Part shown: positions 16,641 to 25,060 of the stretch, piece by piece
How positions within the stretch are numbered: the stretch's first letter is position 1
Layout: each line of letters opens with the position of its first letter
Assembly: GCF_900249755.1 (NCBI RefSeq)
Contig: NZ_LT976854.1
Span: 1,836,927-1,900,926, forward strand
Reading direction: 5' to 3'
Source of the DNA: Cupriavidus taiwanensis
GTDB lineage: Bacteria; Pseudomonadota; Gammaproteobacteria; Burkholderiales; Burkholderiaceae
Length of the DNA stretch: 64,000 nt
The notes under the pieces: model-generated
Databases searched by the model: none
Told to the model about the DNA's origin: nothing
Seen by the model: only the letters and a program-made list of their open reading frames with translations
Program-made: the position numbers and the translations under genes

Positions 16641-16822
16641 CCCCTTTTTTTTGGTTTGATGGCGCGCGTTGGCGCGCGATCGGCCTGGCACGCGGCACGG
16701 CGCGGAAAGTCCGATGGTGTTTGCGGTGAGTGCCAAGGCCCTGTGGATTGGAAATGTGGACGTCTTCCGGGCGCGTGCATGGTAGCGCCCCGATCGATTC
16801 GAAAGTCAACACTCTGGGGGGG
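16641..16822. promoter_or_regulatory. Divergent promoter region with homopolymer tracts
   Basis: The space between the collagen-like lipoprotein gene and the glycosyltransferase gene holds eight T at 16645-16652, directly beside the lipoprotein ribosome site, and seven G at 16816-16822. Such tracts near surface-protein genes can shift expression by slippage. Exact promoters are not resolved. Confidence 0.4.
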
Positions 16823-16879
16823 TGTTGTTTTTGATTCAGCGGTATGCTGTCGCCGATTTTCATCAATGGAGGCCATCTG

Positions 16880-17962
16880 GTGTCCCGCATCTGCCTGAAC
16901 ATGATCGTCAAGGACGAAGCGCCGGTGATTACGCGCTGCCTGCAGAGCGTCAAGGGATGGATCGACCATTGGGTCATCGTTGACACCGGATCCTCCGACG
17001 GCACGCAGGATCTGATCCGGCAATTCATGGCAGACGTTCCCGGCACGCTGCACGAGCGGCCCTGGCGAAACTTCGCGGAGAATCGCAACCAAGCCATGGC
17101 GCTGGCAAAACTCGAGATGCCAGGTGAAAGCGATTACCTGCTATTCATCGACGCGGACGAAACGCTGCGCCTGGATCCCGGATTCGGTTGGCCGGCGCTG
17201 CGGCAGCACGGCTATCAGTTCCGCTGCGAGCTCGACGGCTGGCATTACCTGCGCAATGCCCTGGTGCCGGCCGGCATGCCCTGGCGCTGGGAAGGCGTCA
17301 TCCACGAATACCTGACACAAGACCAGGCGCACCGCTGGGAACCCCTGCCGGGCGCGACCATCGTGGTGTCCCGCGAGGGCGCGCGGGCGCGCGCCGGCGA
17401 TACTTATCTGCGCGACATCGCGCTGCTCGAGGAAGCCGTGCGCAAGGAACCGTCCAATGCGCGCTATCGCTTCTACCTGGCCCAGAGCTATCGCGATGCA
17501 GGCAAGCTCGACGAGAGCATCCGGGTATATGGTGAACGCGCCGGCATGGGCGGGTGGGACGAGGAAGCCTGGTTCTCCCGCTTCCAGGTCGCCGTGCTGC
17601 GGGAGCGCCGCGGCGATGCCCCCGCTGCCGTGCGCGAGGGCTACCTCGACGCCTATCAAGCCCGCCCCAGCCGCGCCGAACCCTTGTGCGAGCTTGCCCG
17701 CTATCACCGCCTGCGCGGCGAGTTCGCGCTCGCGCATTTGTTTGCCCAACAGGCCGCGGCGCTGCCCAGGCCCGCGGACGCCCTGTTCGTCGACGAATCG
17801 GTCTATGCCTGGCGGGCCCTGGACGAGCTTGCCGTCAGCGCCTATTACGTGGGCGCGGTCGAGCAGGGCAAGCAAGCCCTGTCGCGGCTGCTGGCCGAGG
17901 CGCGCGTTCCAGCGCACGAGCGTGCGCGCATCGAGGGCAATCTGCGTTACTTCGGACTCTGA
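16880..17962 (+). CDS. Family 2 glycosyltransferase with TPR-like C-terminus
   Basis: The 360-residue protein starts [20 protein letters not shown], typical of the SunS/GT2 type, with the nucleotide-sugar region [16 protein letters not shown] and metal-binding [10 protein letters not shown]. After the GT-A domain (to about residue 185) come helical repeats resembling TPRs ([40 protein letters not shown]). No membrane segment is visible. The GTG at 16880 follows a GGAGG site by seven bases, so I prefer it to the ATG at 16844. It is divergent from the collagen-like lipoprotein gene, a plausible acceptor for O-glycosylation; this link is inference. Confidence 0.85.
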   Translation: MSRICLNMIVKDEAPVITRCLQSVKGWIDHWVIVDTGSSDGTQDLIRQFMADVPGTLHERPWRNFAENRNQAMALAKLEMPGESDYLLFIDADETLRLDPGFGWPALRQHGYQFRCELDGWHYLRNALVPAGMPWRWEGVIHEYLTQDQAHRWEPLPGATIVVSREGARARAGDTYLRDIALLEEAVRKEPSNARYRFYLAQSYRDAGKLDESIRVYGERAGMGGWDEEAWFSRFQVAVLRERRGDAPAAVREGYLDAYQARPSRAEPLCELARYHRLRGEFALAHLFAQQAAALPRPADALFVDESVYAWRALDELAVSAYYVGAVEQGKQALSRLLAEARVPAHERARIEGNLRYFGL

Positions 17963-18065
17963 TCGCCCCCATCGCGGCAGCACCGCACGGGAACATGGTC
18001 CGCGCGGTGGCCTGCATGCTTCGAGGACCGGCATACCATGCCGGCCCGAAACGCCATGGCGTCCC

Positions 18066-18476
18066 TTACTGCCCCGCCTGCATCGCCGCCATATCCATGT
18101 ACACCAGTTCCCAGACATGGCCGTCCAGATCCTGGAAGCCATGGCCGTACATGAAGCCCAGGTCCATTGGCGGCTTGTAGGTATTGCCGCCCGCCAGCAC
18201 CGCGGCATTGACCATTTCATCAACGCGCGCGCGGGTTTCCATCGACAGGCAAACCAGCACTTCGGTGGCTTTGCGCGCATCGCAGATTTCATTGGGCGAG
18301 AAGCTGCGGAACTTGGCTTCGGTGAGCAGCATCACGAAAATGTTCTCGCCGACGATCATGCAGGTGGCGGTATCGTCGGTAAATTGCGGATTGAAGGAAA
18401 AACCGAGCTGGGTAAAGAAGGCAATCGACTTTTGCAGGTCGCGGACCGGCAAATTGACAAAGATCTGCTGATTCAT
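18066..18476 (-). CDS. VOC-family (glyoxalase/bleomycin resistance-like) protein
   Basis: The 136-residue protein has the paired beta-alpha-beta-beta-beta layout of the vicinal oxygen chelate fold: IFVNLPVRDLQKSIAFFTQL at the start and GFQDLDGHVWELVYMD at the end, the latter holding the usual metal-site Glu. It resembles the small PhnB/YaeR-like stand-alone VOC proteins whose substrates are mostly unknown. A GGAG site lies seven bases before the ATG at 18476. No partner gene is linked. Confidence 0.88.
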   Translation of the reverse strand: MNQQIFVNLPVRDLQKSIAFFTQLGFSFNPQFTDDTATCMIVGENIFVMLLTEAKFRSFSPNEICDARKATEVLVCLSMETRARVDEMVNAAVLAGGNTYKPPMDLGFMYGHGFQDLDGHVWELVYMDMAAMQAGQ

Positions 18477-18801
18477 AGGGGGCTCCGGTAGTCGTGAGGT
18501 GGCACTGCGCGGGGCGCAGACAAACAGTCTAGGCGCTAAAGCAAAGCGGCGCGCGTATTTCCATTGGCGCTAAATCAGGGAAAAAACGGAGCGCCGGGCG
18601 GTGAAACCGTGGATTGGATGGCGCGATGCCGCGGCGATGATTGCGGCAATCCATCTTGCAGTCGGCATGAGAATCGCGCCGACCAGCTTCCCGACAATCT
18701 CTCCGTGCAATTTGCGTTATTTTTTGTAAAATTTTTTCAGGTGCTCTGTCACCGGGATTTCTAGTACCATGCAGCGGCCTATTTGCAGAAAGGGGATATA
18801 A
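18477..18801. other. AT-richer divergent region upstream of the H-NS-like gene
   Basis: This 325-base gap separates the VOC gene from the H-NS-like gene. The part at about 18700-18745 is clearly richer in A and T than its surroundings (runs TTATTTTTTG and AATTTTTTC), consistent with an autoregulated hns-type promoter. The 9-mer GGCGCTAAA occurs twice (about 18532 and 18567). No ORF is convincing. Confidence 0.5.
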
Positions 18802-19110
18802 ATGGCGACATACAAGCAACTCCTGGCTGAGAAGGAAGCGCTGGAAGCCAAGCTGAATGAAGTGCGCGCAACCGAAGTGGCGGGCGTGATCGATAAAATC
18901 CGCGAACTGATGACCGAATATGGCCTGACCGCGGAAGACATCCTGCCCCGGCGCAAGCGTGGCCGTCCCGCCGGCAGCGGCCCGCGCAAGTCCGCCGCTG
19001 CCCTGCCCCCGAAATACATGGATCCCAAGACCGGCAAGACGTGGTCGGGCCGCGGCCGTGCGCCGGCCTGGCTGGGCAAGCGTCCGGAGCGCTTCCTGAT
19101 CGAGCAGTAA
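18802..19110 (+). CDS. H-NS-family nucleoid protein
   Basis: The 102-residue protein has an N-terminal coiled-coil oligomerisation part (YKQLLAEKEALEAKLNEVRA) and a C-terminal DNA-binding domain with a basic linker KRGRPAGSGPRK and the H-NS core YMDPKTGKTWSGRGRAPAWL. H-NS-type proteins bind AT-rich DNA and silence foreign genes. A GGGGAT ribosome site precedes the ATG. Two hairpins follow the stop. It stands alone, as is usual for accessory H-NS paralogues in Burkholderiales. Confidence 0.95.
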   Translation: MATYKQLLAEKEALEAKLNEVRATEVAGVIDKIRELMTEYGLTAEDILPRRKRGRPAGSGPRKSAAALPPKYMDPKTGKTWSGRGRAPAWLGKRPERFLIEQ

Positions 19111-19113
19111 CAC

Positions 19114-19140
19114 CGTTGCTGCCGCCCGACGGCAGCAACG
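19114..19140. terminator. Perfect 11-bp hairpin after the H-NS-like gene
   Basis: CGTTGCTGCCG at 19114-19124 pairs perfectly with CGGCAGCAACG at 19130-19140 across a 5-base loop, three bases after the stop codon. No T tract follows. A second hairpin lies immediately downstream. Confidence 0.65.
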
Positions 19141-19142
19141 CG

Positions 19143-19174
19143 ACCCGTCCGCAGCCGGGGGCCCGGACGGGTTT
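19143..19174. terminator. Second hairpin between convergent genes
   Basis: ACCCGTCCG at 19143-19151 pairs with CGGACGGGT at 19164-19172, followed by TTT. The stem abuts the 3' end of the converging lipoprotein gene (19174), so it probably ends transcription from both sides. Confidence 0.6.
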
Positions 19175-19758
19175 CACAACGCCTGGCAGACATAGTCCTT
19201 GCGCAGCGCCCTGAATCCCTGCTGGGTCGGCTCCGCCGTCAGGCGCGCGCCGCCGTCAGGCTGCGGCTGCAGGCGCAGAATCCGCGCGGAACACTGGCTG
19301 GCGGTCTCGTCGCGCTGGTAGCGGATTTCATATTGCCCGCCCGCGGCCGGCACGAATGACACGCCCGCGGCGCAGCGCATCTCGGGCAGCGGCGGCGCCG
19401 CGGCCGAGGTCACCGCCACATAGAGGCGCCGGCCCGCCTCGACCAGCCTTTCGCGCGTGCGCGCGGGCGGCTCGGGCGAACGCCCGGCCATGTCCAGGCC
19501 GCGCTCCCTTCCCATCGCCGACAACTGCTTGCCCATCCCCGCCAGCACCAGCGGCCGGGCCGGATCCGGGCACCTGGCCGGATCGACGATGGTGAACGAG
19601 GTGTTTTCGTCGGTGCTGGTCACCAGCCGCACGCTGGCGGACGGCGCACCGGCAGGCACGCGGTATTGCGCCACGCAGCCCGACACCGCCACGGCGGCGG
19701 CAAGCATCGGCAACACGGCAAGGCGGACAGGGACGGCGAACGACCGGGCATGGCGCAT
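19174..19758 (-). CDS. Putative lipoprotein of unknown function
   Basis: The 194-residue precursor has a basic start (MRHARSFAVPVR), a hydrophobic core and a lipobox VSGC (Cys28). The mature part is hydrophilic and contains four further Cys (PARCPDP, MRCAAG, ASQCSAR, YVCQAL), which may form disulfides in the periplasm. I recognise no family. The ATG at 19758 lacks a strong ribosome site, but it gives a correct lipoprotein signal and longer starts do not. It is convergent with the H-NS-like gene. Confidence 0.65.
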   Translation of the reverse strand: MRHARSFAVPVRLAVLPMLAAAVAVSGCVAQYRVPAGAPSASVRLVTSTDENTSFTIVDPARCPDPARPLVLAGMGKQLSAMGRERGLDMAGRSPEPPARTRERLVEAGRRLYVAVTSAAAPPLPEMRCAAGVSFVPAAGGQYEIRYQRDETASQCSARILRLQPQPDGGARLTAEPTQQGFRALRKDYVCQAL

Positions 19759-20281
19759 GGCGGCGGGCAGGTTGAGTCGCAACGGCGGGAAGCCGGCCCC
19801 GGGGCGGGGCGTCGGCGGCACGATGACGCAAAATGCGGAATGGATGCGGACCGATCGCGCTATGGCCGACCCCGCCGCGCCAGTCGTCGCAGACGCCCGG
19901 GCGACGCCGCCATGCCGCCAAACCCGCCCAGCATACCGGCTTCCAGCGCACTCCGGCAGCCCGCACAAACCCATGTTGAAAACCGCGACATGATATCCAC
20001 AGAATCTGTGGATATCCTGCCGTGCCCTGTCCGAAAACCCCGGTCTGTGCGCCAGCGCACCGGGCTGCCCAAAAATTAAGCAACGGGTTGCAGCGACCCG
20101 GCAAGCCAGCAGCGGCGCGGCCCGCGCCGCCGTCAACCCGCCATCGGAGTGCCGTAAAGCTGCCTGGCACACACTTCCTGCCGGCGCACGCCCTTGAAGG
20201 GGGCATCGTCACCGCGTAATCTGCTTCGTACCGGGGGCTGCACGGGCGCACTTGCGCCACTTTGCCAGCCAGAAAACGACG
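19759..20281. other. Divergent intergenic region with DnaA-box-like palindrome
   Basis: This 523-base gap lies between the lipoprotein gene and the AraC-type gene. Its one clear element is the 25-base palindrome at 19992-20016. Short frames on both strands are shadow-like and lack ribosome sites; I see no RNA gene. Confidence 0.5.
19992..20016. repeat. 25-base perfect palindrome built of two DnaA-box-like arms
   Basis: GATATCCACAGA and its exact complement TCTGTGGATATC flank a single central A. Each arm contains ATATCCACA, one mismatch from the TTATCCACA DnaA box. The outer arms ATATCCAC and GTGGATAT are seven bases apart, exactly as at 1792-1814, so the two sites belong to one family. Confidence 0.7.
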
Positions 20282-21316
20282 ATGCCACAACAAGAGCCTA
20301 TCCAGGCCGGGCCGTTGCCTCGTGACCTGCTGCACGCGCTGCGTGAAGGCGGTTACGACGTATCGGCACTCGCGCCTGCCCCGGAATCCGACACCGACTC
20401 CGACCCCTTCGACCATCAACCCGCCGCGCACGCGGCCGACCCGCAACAGGCCATCCACCTGCTGCTGGCTGTCTATCACGCCACTGGCGACCCCGCCATC
20501 GGCTTGTGGCTGGGCAGCCGGATGCCGCCCGACCTGCTCGGCCTGGCCGGGCTGCCCGCGATGGCCGGTCCATCCTTGGGCACGGCGCTGCGGCGCATCG
20601 CGCGCTACCAGAAGCTGCTGGCCGGCGACCGCGTCGAGCTGCGCCGACAGGGCGACGAGGCCTGGGTCTGCATCCGCCCGAGCGATCCCGAGGCGCCCGA
20701 CAGCCGCCCGCGCATCGACATGGAGCTGTGCTCGCTGCTGGCCTTCGGCCGGCGCTTCACGCGCAAGCCGCTGCATCCGCTGCGGGTGTCGCTGCGCATC
20801 GGCCGGCCCGCCTGGCACCTGCGCTATACCGAGGCCTTCGACTGCCCGGTGCGCTTCGGCGAGCCGGAAGATGCGATCGTGTTCGGCCGCCGCGACCTGG
20901 CGCTGCGGCTGATGGCGCGCGACCGCTCCAGCCCCGCGGCGCCCCCCGCCAGCCGCGACCTGCGTCCGGCCGCGGCCTCGCTGTACGACGTGCGCAGCGC
21001 GCTGCAGCAGCTGGCCGGCGACCGCGCGCTGAGCCTGGCCGCGGTGGCCCGCCACCTCGACATCAGCGAGCGCACGCTGCAGCGCCGGCTGATGGCCGCC
21101 GGCACCAGTTTCCGCACGCTGTGCGAAGACGCGCGGCGCGAGCTGGCCGGCCACTACCTGAGCGAAGGCGCGCTGTCGCTGGGGGAGATCGCGTTCCGGC
21201 TCGGCTTTGACGATGCCAACTCGTTCTTCCGCGCGTTCCGCCGCTGGACCGGCATGACGCCGGGCGACTACCGGCGCCACGCCACGCCCGCGCCGCAGCC
21301 GCAGCCGCCGGCGTAG
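20282..21316 (+). CDS. AraC-family transcriptional regulator (OruR/ArgR-like architecture)
   Basis: The 344-residue protein has an N-terminal sensing domain of the AraC_binding-2 style (about residues 20-200, AIHLLLAVYHATGDPAIGLW and AGPSLGTALRRIARYQKLL) and a C-terminal double helix-turn-helix (about 235-335; LSLAAVARHLDISERTLQRR and LSLGEIAFRLGFDDANSFFR). The ligand is unknown. I chose the ATG at 20282 over a TTG at 20252; neither has a strong ribosome site. It stands alone and has no clear target gene nearby. Confidence 0.9.
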   Translation: MPQQEPIQAGPLPRDLLHALREGGYDVSALAPAPESDTDSDPFDHQPAAHAADPQQAIHLLLAVYHATGDPAIGLWLGSRMPPDLLGLAGLPAMAGPSLGTALRRIARYQKLLAGDRVELRRQGDEAWVCIRPSDPEAPDSRPRIDMELCSLLAFGRRFTRKPLHPLRVSLRIGRPAWHLRYTEAFDCPVRFGEPEDAIVFGRRDLALRLMARDRSSPAAPPASRDLRPAAASLYDVRSALQQLAGDRALSLAAVARHLDISERTLQRRLMAAGTSFRTLCEDARRELAGHYLSEGALSLGEIAFRLGFDDANSFFRAFRRWTGMTPGDYRRHATPAPQPQPPA

Positions 21317-21329
21317 CCCGGGGCCTGGC

Positions 21330-22250
21330 TCACCCGCCGCGGCGCTGCTCCCACGGCGGGTTGTCGCCAAAGCGTTCGGCCAGGAAATCGACAAAGGCGC
21401 GCACGCGCGGCGGCACCAGCCGCCGCTGCGGCATTACCGCGTAGATGCCGGTGTCCGCCAGCGGGTAGTCGGGCAGCACCTGCACCAGCCGGCCGGCCTG
21501 CAGGTCGGCGCAGACATGCCAGGCCGAGTGCAGCGCGATGCCGAAGCCGGCCAGCGCCGCGTCCGACAGCAGCTCGCCGGTATTGGCCTCGATGCGGCCG
21601 CGCACGCGCACGGCTATCTCGCCCCCGGCGCCGTCGCCGAGCCGCCAGACATCCTGCCGCCCGTGGCTGCCCACCAGCAGCAGGCAATCGTGCCGCGCCA
21701 GGTCCTGCGGCGTGCGCGGCGTGCCGCGCCGGCGCAGGTAGTCGGGCGACGCGCACAGCAGCCGCCGGTTGTTGGCCAGCCGGCGCGCGACCAGCGCCGA
21801 GTCGTCGAGCGCGCCGATGCGGATCGCCAGGTCAAAGCCGGCGCTGACCAGGTCCAGCACGTGGTCGGACAGGTTGACGCTGAGCAATACCCCCGGGTGC
21901 CGGGCCAGGAATTCCGGCAGCAGCGGCGACACGTAGAGGCGCCCGAACGACGACGACGTCGTCACCCGCAGGGTGCCGGTAATGCCGGTGCCCGCCTGCC
22001 GCAGCGACGCCCCCAGCGCCTCCAGGTCATCCACCAGCGCGCGCCCCTGCTCGGCCAGCACGGCGCCCTCGGGCGTGGCGTGCAGCCGCCGCGTGGTGCG
22101 ATGCAGCAGGCGCACGCCGAGTTCGCGCTCGAGCCGCTGCAGGCGCTGGCTCGCCACCGCCACCGACAGGTCCAGGCTGCGCGCCGCGGCGCTGATCGAG
22201 CCCAGGTCGAGCACGCGCAGAAACAGGCCAATATCGCCGATCCGGTCCAT
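21330..22250 (-). CDS. LysR-family transcriptional regulator
   Basis: The 306-residue protein has the N-terminal LysR helix-turn-helix (LGSISAAARSLDLSVAVASQ) and a substrate-binding domain of the CrgA/DsdC-like branch (TLRVTTSSSFGRLYVSPLLP, GFDLAIRIGALDDSALVARR). The ATG at 22250 is preferred to a TTG three codons earlier. It is divergent from an MFS exporter gene, with a 15-base inverted repeat between them, so it very likely controls that exporter. Confidence 0.93.
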   Translation of the reverse strand: MDRIGDIGLFLRVLDLGSISAAARSLDLSVAVASQRLQRLERELGVRLLHRTTRRLHATPEGAVLAEQGRALVDDLEALGASLRQAGTGITGTLRVTTSSSFGRLYVSPLLPEFLARHPGVLLSVNLSDHVLDLVSAGFDLAIRIGALDDSALVARRLANNRRLLCASPDYLRRRGTPRTPQDLARHDCLLLVGSHGRQDVWRLGDGAGGEIAVRVRGRIEANTGELLSDAALAGFGIALHSAWHVCADLQAGRLVQVLPDYPLADTGIYAVMPQRRLVPPRVRAFVDFLAERFGDNPPWEQRRGG

Positions 22251-22255
22251 GATTA

Positions 22256-22270
22256 TCAATTTTTCATTGA
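22256..22270. promoter_or_regulatory. Candidate LysR binding site
   Basis: TCAAT-TTTTC-ATTGA is a perfect 5-5-5 inverted repeat of the T-N11-A kind, placed directly before the LysR start and in the 105-base divergent promoter shared with the MFS gene. Confidence 0.6.
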
Positions 22271-22355
22271 AGCTGATTATGGATCATGCCGGTTTTTACT
22301 GAATCCGAAAAGGTCCAGACTGCGGGCTTCCTCTTCCCTTGGCGCCCCTCCCCCC

Positions 22356-23585
22356 ATGGCTTCCCCTCAATCCACTCTCGCCGCCCCGGCTTCGGGCCGG
22401 CTGCCGCTGGCGCTGTACGCGCTGACCGCCGGCTCCTTCGGCATCGGCTGCGCCGAATTCGTCATCATGGGCCTGCTGCTGCAGGTGGCCGCCGACCTGC
22501 AGGTGACCATTGCCGCCGCCGGCATGCTGGTGTCCGGCTACGCGCTGGGCGTGTTCGCCGGCGCGCCGGTGCTGACGCTGCTGACGCGGCGCATGCCGCG
22601 CAAGGCGGTGCTGCTGGCGCTGATGGTGATCTATACGGTCGGCAACGCCGCCTGCGCGCTCGCCCCGGACTACACCACGCTGATGATCGCGCGCGTGCTG
22701 ACCTCGCTCACGCATGGCACCTTCTTTGGCGTCGGCGCGGTGGTCGCCACCGGGCTGGTGCCGGAACACCGCCGCGCCTCGGCGATTTCGGTGATGTTCT
22801 CGGGCCTGACCCTGGCCACGCTGCTGGGCATGCCCGCCGGCGCCTGGCTGGGCCTGCACCTGGGCTGGCGCTCGACCTTCTGGGCGATGACGCTGGTCGG
22901 GCTGCTGTCGCTGGCGGTGATCGCGCTGCTGGTACAGAAGAGCCAGGAACACGGCGCGCGCGTGGCGCTGCGCGACGAGCTGGCCACCATCGGCCGCCCG
23001 CAGGTGCTGCTGGGGCTGCTGATGACGGTGCTGCAGTCGATGGGCATCTTCGCCGTGATCACCTACGTGCAGCCGCTGCTGACGCGCGTGTCCGGCTTTG
23101 GCGAGGCCGCGGTATCGCCGATCCTGCTGCTGTTCGGCGCCGGCATGATCATCGGCAACGTGCTGGGCGGCCGCTTTGCCGACCGCACCCCGACCCGCGC
23201 GGTGCTGGCCACGCTGGCGGCGCTGACGCTGGTGCTGGCGGCGATGACGCTGGCGATCCACAGCCAGGTGCTGGTGGTGGCCTTCGTCGGCATCCTCGGT
23301 GTCGCGGCGTTTGCCACGGTGTCGCCGCTGCAGCTGCGCGTGCTGCGCCACGCCCACGGTGCCGGCGAGAACCTGGCATCGAGCTTCAATATCGCCGCGT
23401 TCAACCTGGGCAACGGCCTGGGCGCGTGGCTGGGCGGGGTGGTCGTCGATCACGGGCCGGGGCTGACGGCCCTGCCCTGGGTGGCGGCACTGGCGCCGAT
23501 GGCGGCGCTGGCGGTGGCGTGGCTGAGCGTGAAGCTGGAGCAAGGCGCGCGCGCCCGTGCGCCGATGGCGCAGGCCTGCCCCTGA
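22356..23585 (+). CDS. MFS transporter, DHA1 family (AraJ/YdhP-like exporter)
   Basis: The 409-residue inner-membrane protein has 12 membrane segments and MFS signatures: GCAEFVIMGLLLQVAADL in helix 1, the loop 2-3 motif LLTRRMPRKAV, and the DHA1 antiporter region in helix 5 (LTLATLLGMPAGAWLG). Proteins of this group export sugars, purine analogues or drugs by proton antiport. It is divergent from the LysR gene at 21330, which probably controls it. No strong ribosome site is seen; the ATG at 22356 gives the usual family length. Confidence 0.92.
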   Translation: MASPQSTLAAPASGRLPLALYALTAGSFGIGCAEFVIMGLLLQVAADLQVTIAAAGMLVSGYALGVFAGAPVLTLLTRRMPRKAVLLALMVIYTVGNAACALAPDYTTLMIARVLTSLTHGTFFGVGAVVATGLVPEHRRASAISVMFSGLTLATLLGMPAGAWLGLHLGWRSTFWAMTLVGLLSLAVIALLVQKSQEHGARVALRDELATIGRPQVLLGLLMTVLQSMGIFAVITYVQPLLTRVSGFGEAAVSPILLLFGAGMIIGNVLGGRFADRTPTRAVLATLAALTLVLAAMTLAIHSQVLVVAFVGILGVAAFATVSPLQLRVLRHAHGAGENLASSFNIAAFNLGNGLGAWLGGVVVDHGPGLTALPWVAALAPMAALAVAWLSVKLEQGARARAPMAQACP

Positions 23586-23619
23586 ATGCCCGCGCGATGT
23601 TCGTGACGCCCTGCGCGAT

Positions 23620-24846
23620 TCAACCCGGCTTGCCGTCCACGCGCGGACGTGCCAGCCGCGGCGCATAGGTCAGCGCATAGAGTCCGAACCCCGCCACCCA
23701 GCACGCCCCCGCGCCCCACACCCAATGCAGGTAGCCGGCCGGCCACGCCATCGGCCCGAACACGCGCAACACCGCCGCCGCGGCCACCAGCCAGTACGCC
23801 GCGGTCTCGGCGCGGCCGGCCACCAGCATGCGGCCGGTGTGGCCCAGCGCGGTGCGCGTGATCATGGCGATGATCGCCACGCCAAGCACACCCACGGTGA
23901 ACGCGTGCGTCGCCAGCCCGGCCATCAGCAGGCCGAGCGCGCCCAGCGCCTGCAGCAGCAGCGCCACCGGCAGCCACGCGTAGGCCAGGTGCAGCACCCA
24001 CAGGATCGGCCGGTTGCCGACCGCATAGCCGCGCCACCCCGCCACGCGCGCGCCCAGCACCAGCGCGGCCAGCAGCGACAGCGCCGCCACTAGCCATGCG
24101 GGCACCGGCAGCAACCCCGCCGGCAGCCCGAGCACGGCCGCCGGAATCGCCAGACGATCCACCTGCCGGTACTGGCGCAGCCGGAAGCCGGGAATCGCAT
24201 TGGTGGTGAACATCGGGATCACGCGCCCGCCGATCACCACCACGAACAGCGTCACCAGCGCCACGCCGGCACGGCAGGCCAGCATCGCGCCGGCGTCATG
24301 GCCGCGCGCCTGCAGCCACAGGCTGGCGATATCGGCCAGCGCCAGCAGCCATAGCGCGAGCGCCAGCGGATAGTTGCGGCGGTTGCCGCCGCGCACCAGC
24401 GTGCGCGTGAAGGCCAGCGCCGCCAGCGGCAGGAACGCGGCTTCGACCACGAAGGCCGCGCTGCCGGGCGCCAGCCACAGGCCGGCGCGACCGGCCGCCC
24501 ACAGACCGAACAGCGCCGCCAGCGCGGCGCCGGTCGGCGTCGGCTGCCCGGTCCAGGCGCGTCCGGCCGTGAACAGGAACCCCACCACGATCGCCGCGGC
24601 AAAGCCGAACACCATCTCGTGCGCATGCCAGAACATCGCCGGCATCGCCGCGGCCGGCGCGACCGCGTGCACCCCGGCGAGCATCGCCGACCATGCCGCC
24701 AGCGCCAGCGCGGCAAACACCGCACCGCCCAGATAGAACGGGCGGAACCCCAGCGCAAACAAGGCAAAACCACGCGGCGGCGGCCCCGCGGGGATCTTGC
24801 CGGAGGGCGGGGTGCGCCGCGCGGGAAGGATGGGAATGGTGTCCAT
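23620..24846 (-). CDS. nnrS: NnrS-family heme-copper membrane protein
   Basis: The 408-residue inner-membrane protein has about 12 membrane segments and the NnrS pattern: GFALFALGFRPFYLGGAVFA near the start, MFWHAHEMVFGFAAAIVVGF, GGRVIPMFTTNA and THAFTVGVLGVAIIAMITRT. Conserved His and Cys-free metal-site candidates lie in these segments. NnrS is expressed with denitrification genes and relieves nitrosative stress. Here it is divergent from narK1, next to the nitrate reductase locus, which fits. No FNR/NNR-type box was found in the 214-base divergent region. Confidence 0.93.
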   Translation of the reverse strand: MDTIPILPARRTPPSGKIPAGPPPRGFALFALGFRPFYLGGAVFAALALAAWSAMLAGVHAVAPAAAMPAMFWHAHEMVFGFAAAIVVGFLFTAGRAWTGQPTPTGAALAALFGLWAAGRAGLWLAPGSAAFVVEAAFLPLAALAFTRTLVRGGNRRNYPLALALWLLALADIASLWLQARGHDAGAMLACRAGVALVTLFVVVIGGRVIPMFTTNAIPGFRLRQYRQVDRLAIPAAVLGLPAGLLPVPAWLVAALSLLAALVLGARVAGWRGYAVGNRPILWVLHLAYAWLPVALLLQALGALGLLMAGLATHAFTVGVLGVAIIAMITRTALGHTGRMLVAGRAETAAYWLVAAAAVLRVFGPMAWPAGYLHWVWGAGACWVAGFGLYALTYAPRLARPRVDGKPG

Positions 24847-25060
24847 GACTGGCGAGAGCAATGAGGGCGCGGCGCGAAGCGATACGCCGCGGTTCGTCCC
24901 CACGATAGCACCGCCGCCGCGCCCGCGACCTCCCCCGGTAGAACTACTGCCAAAGGCAGGCGACGCCGGCGCGCGCGCTGTGCGGCCGGCGAATAGGCAG
25001 CACCAGCGCCCGCCCCTACTCTGGCATCACCCCCGCCAAAGTTGACACAGGAGCATGGCC

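Noticed and set aside
24847-25060. FNR-type box for nnrS/narK1
   Set aside because: I read both strands of the divergent region and found no TTGAT-N4-ATCAA-like sequence with fewer than three mismatches that convinced me.
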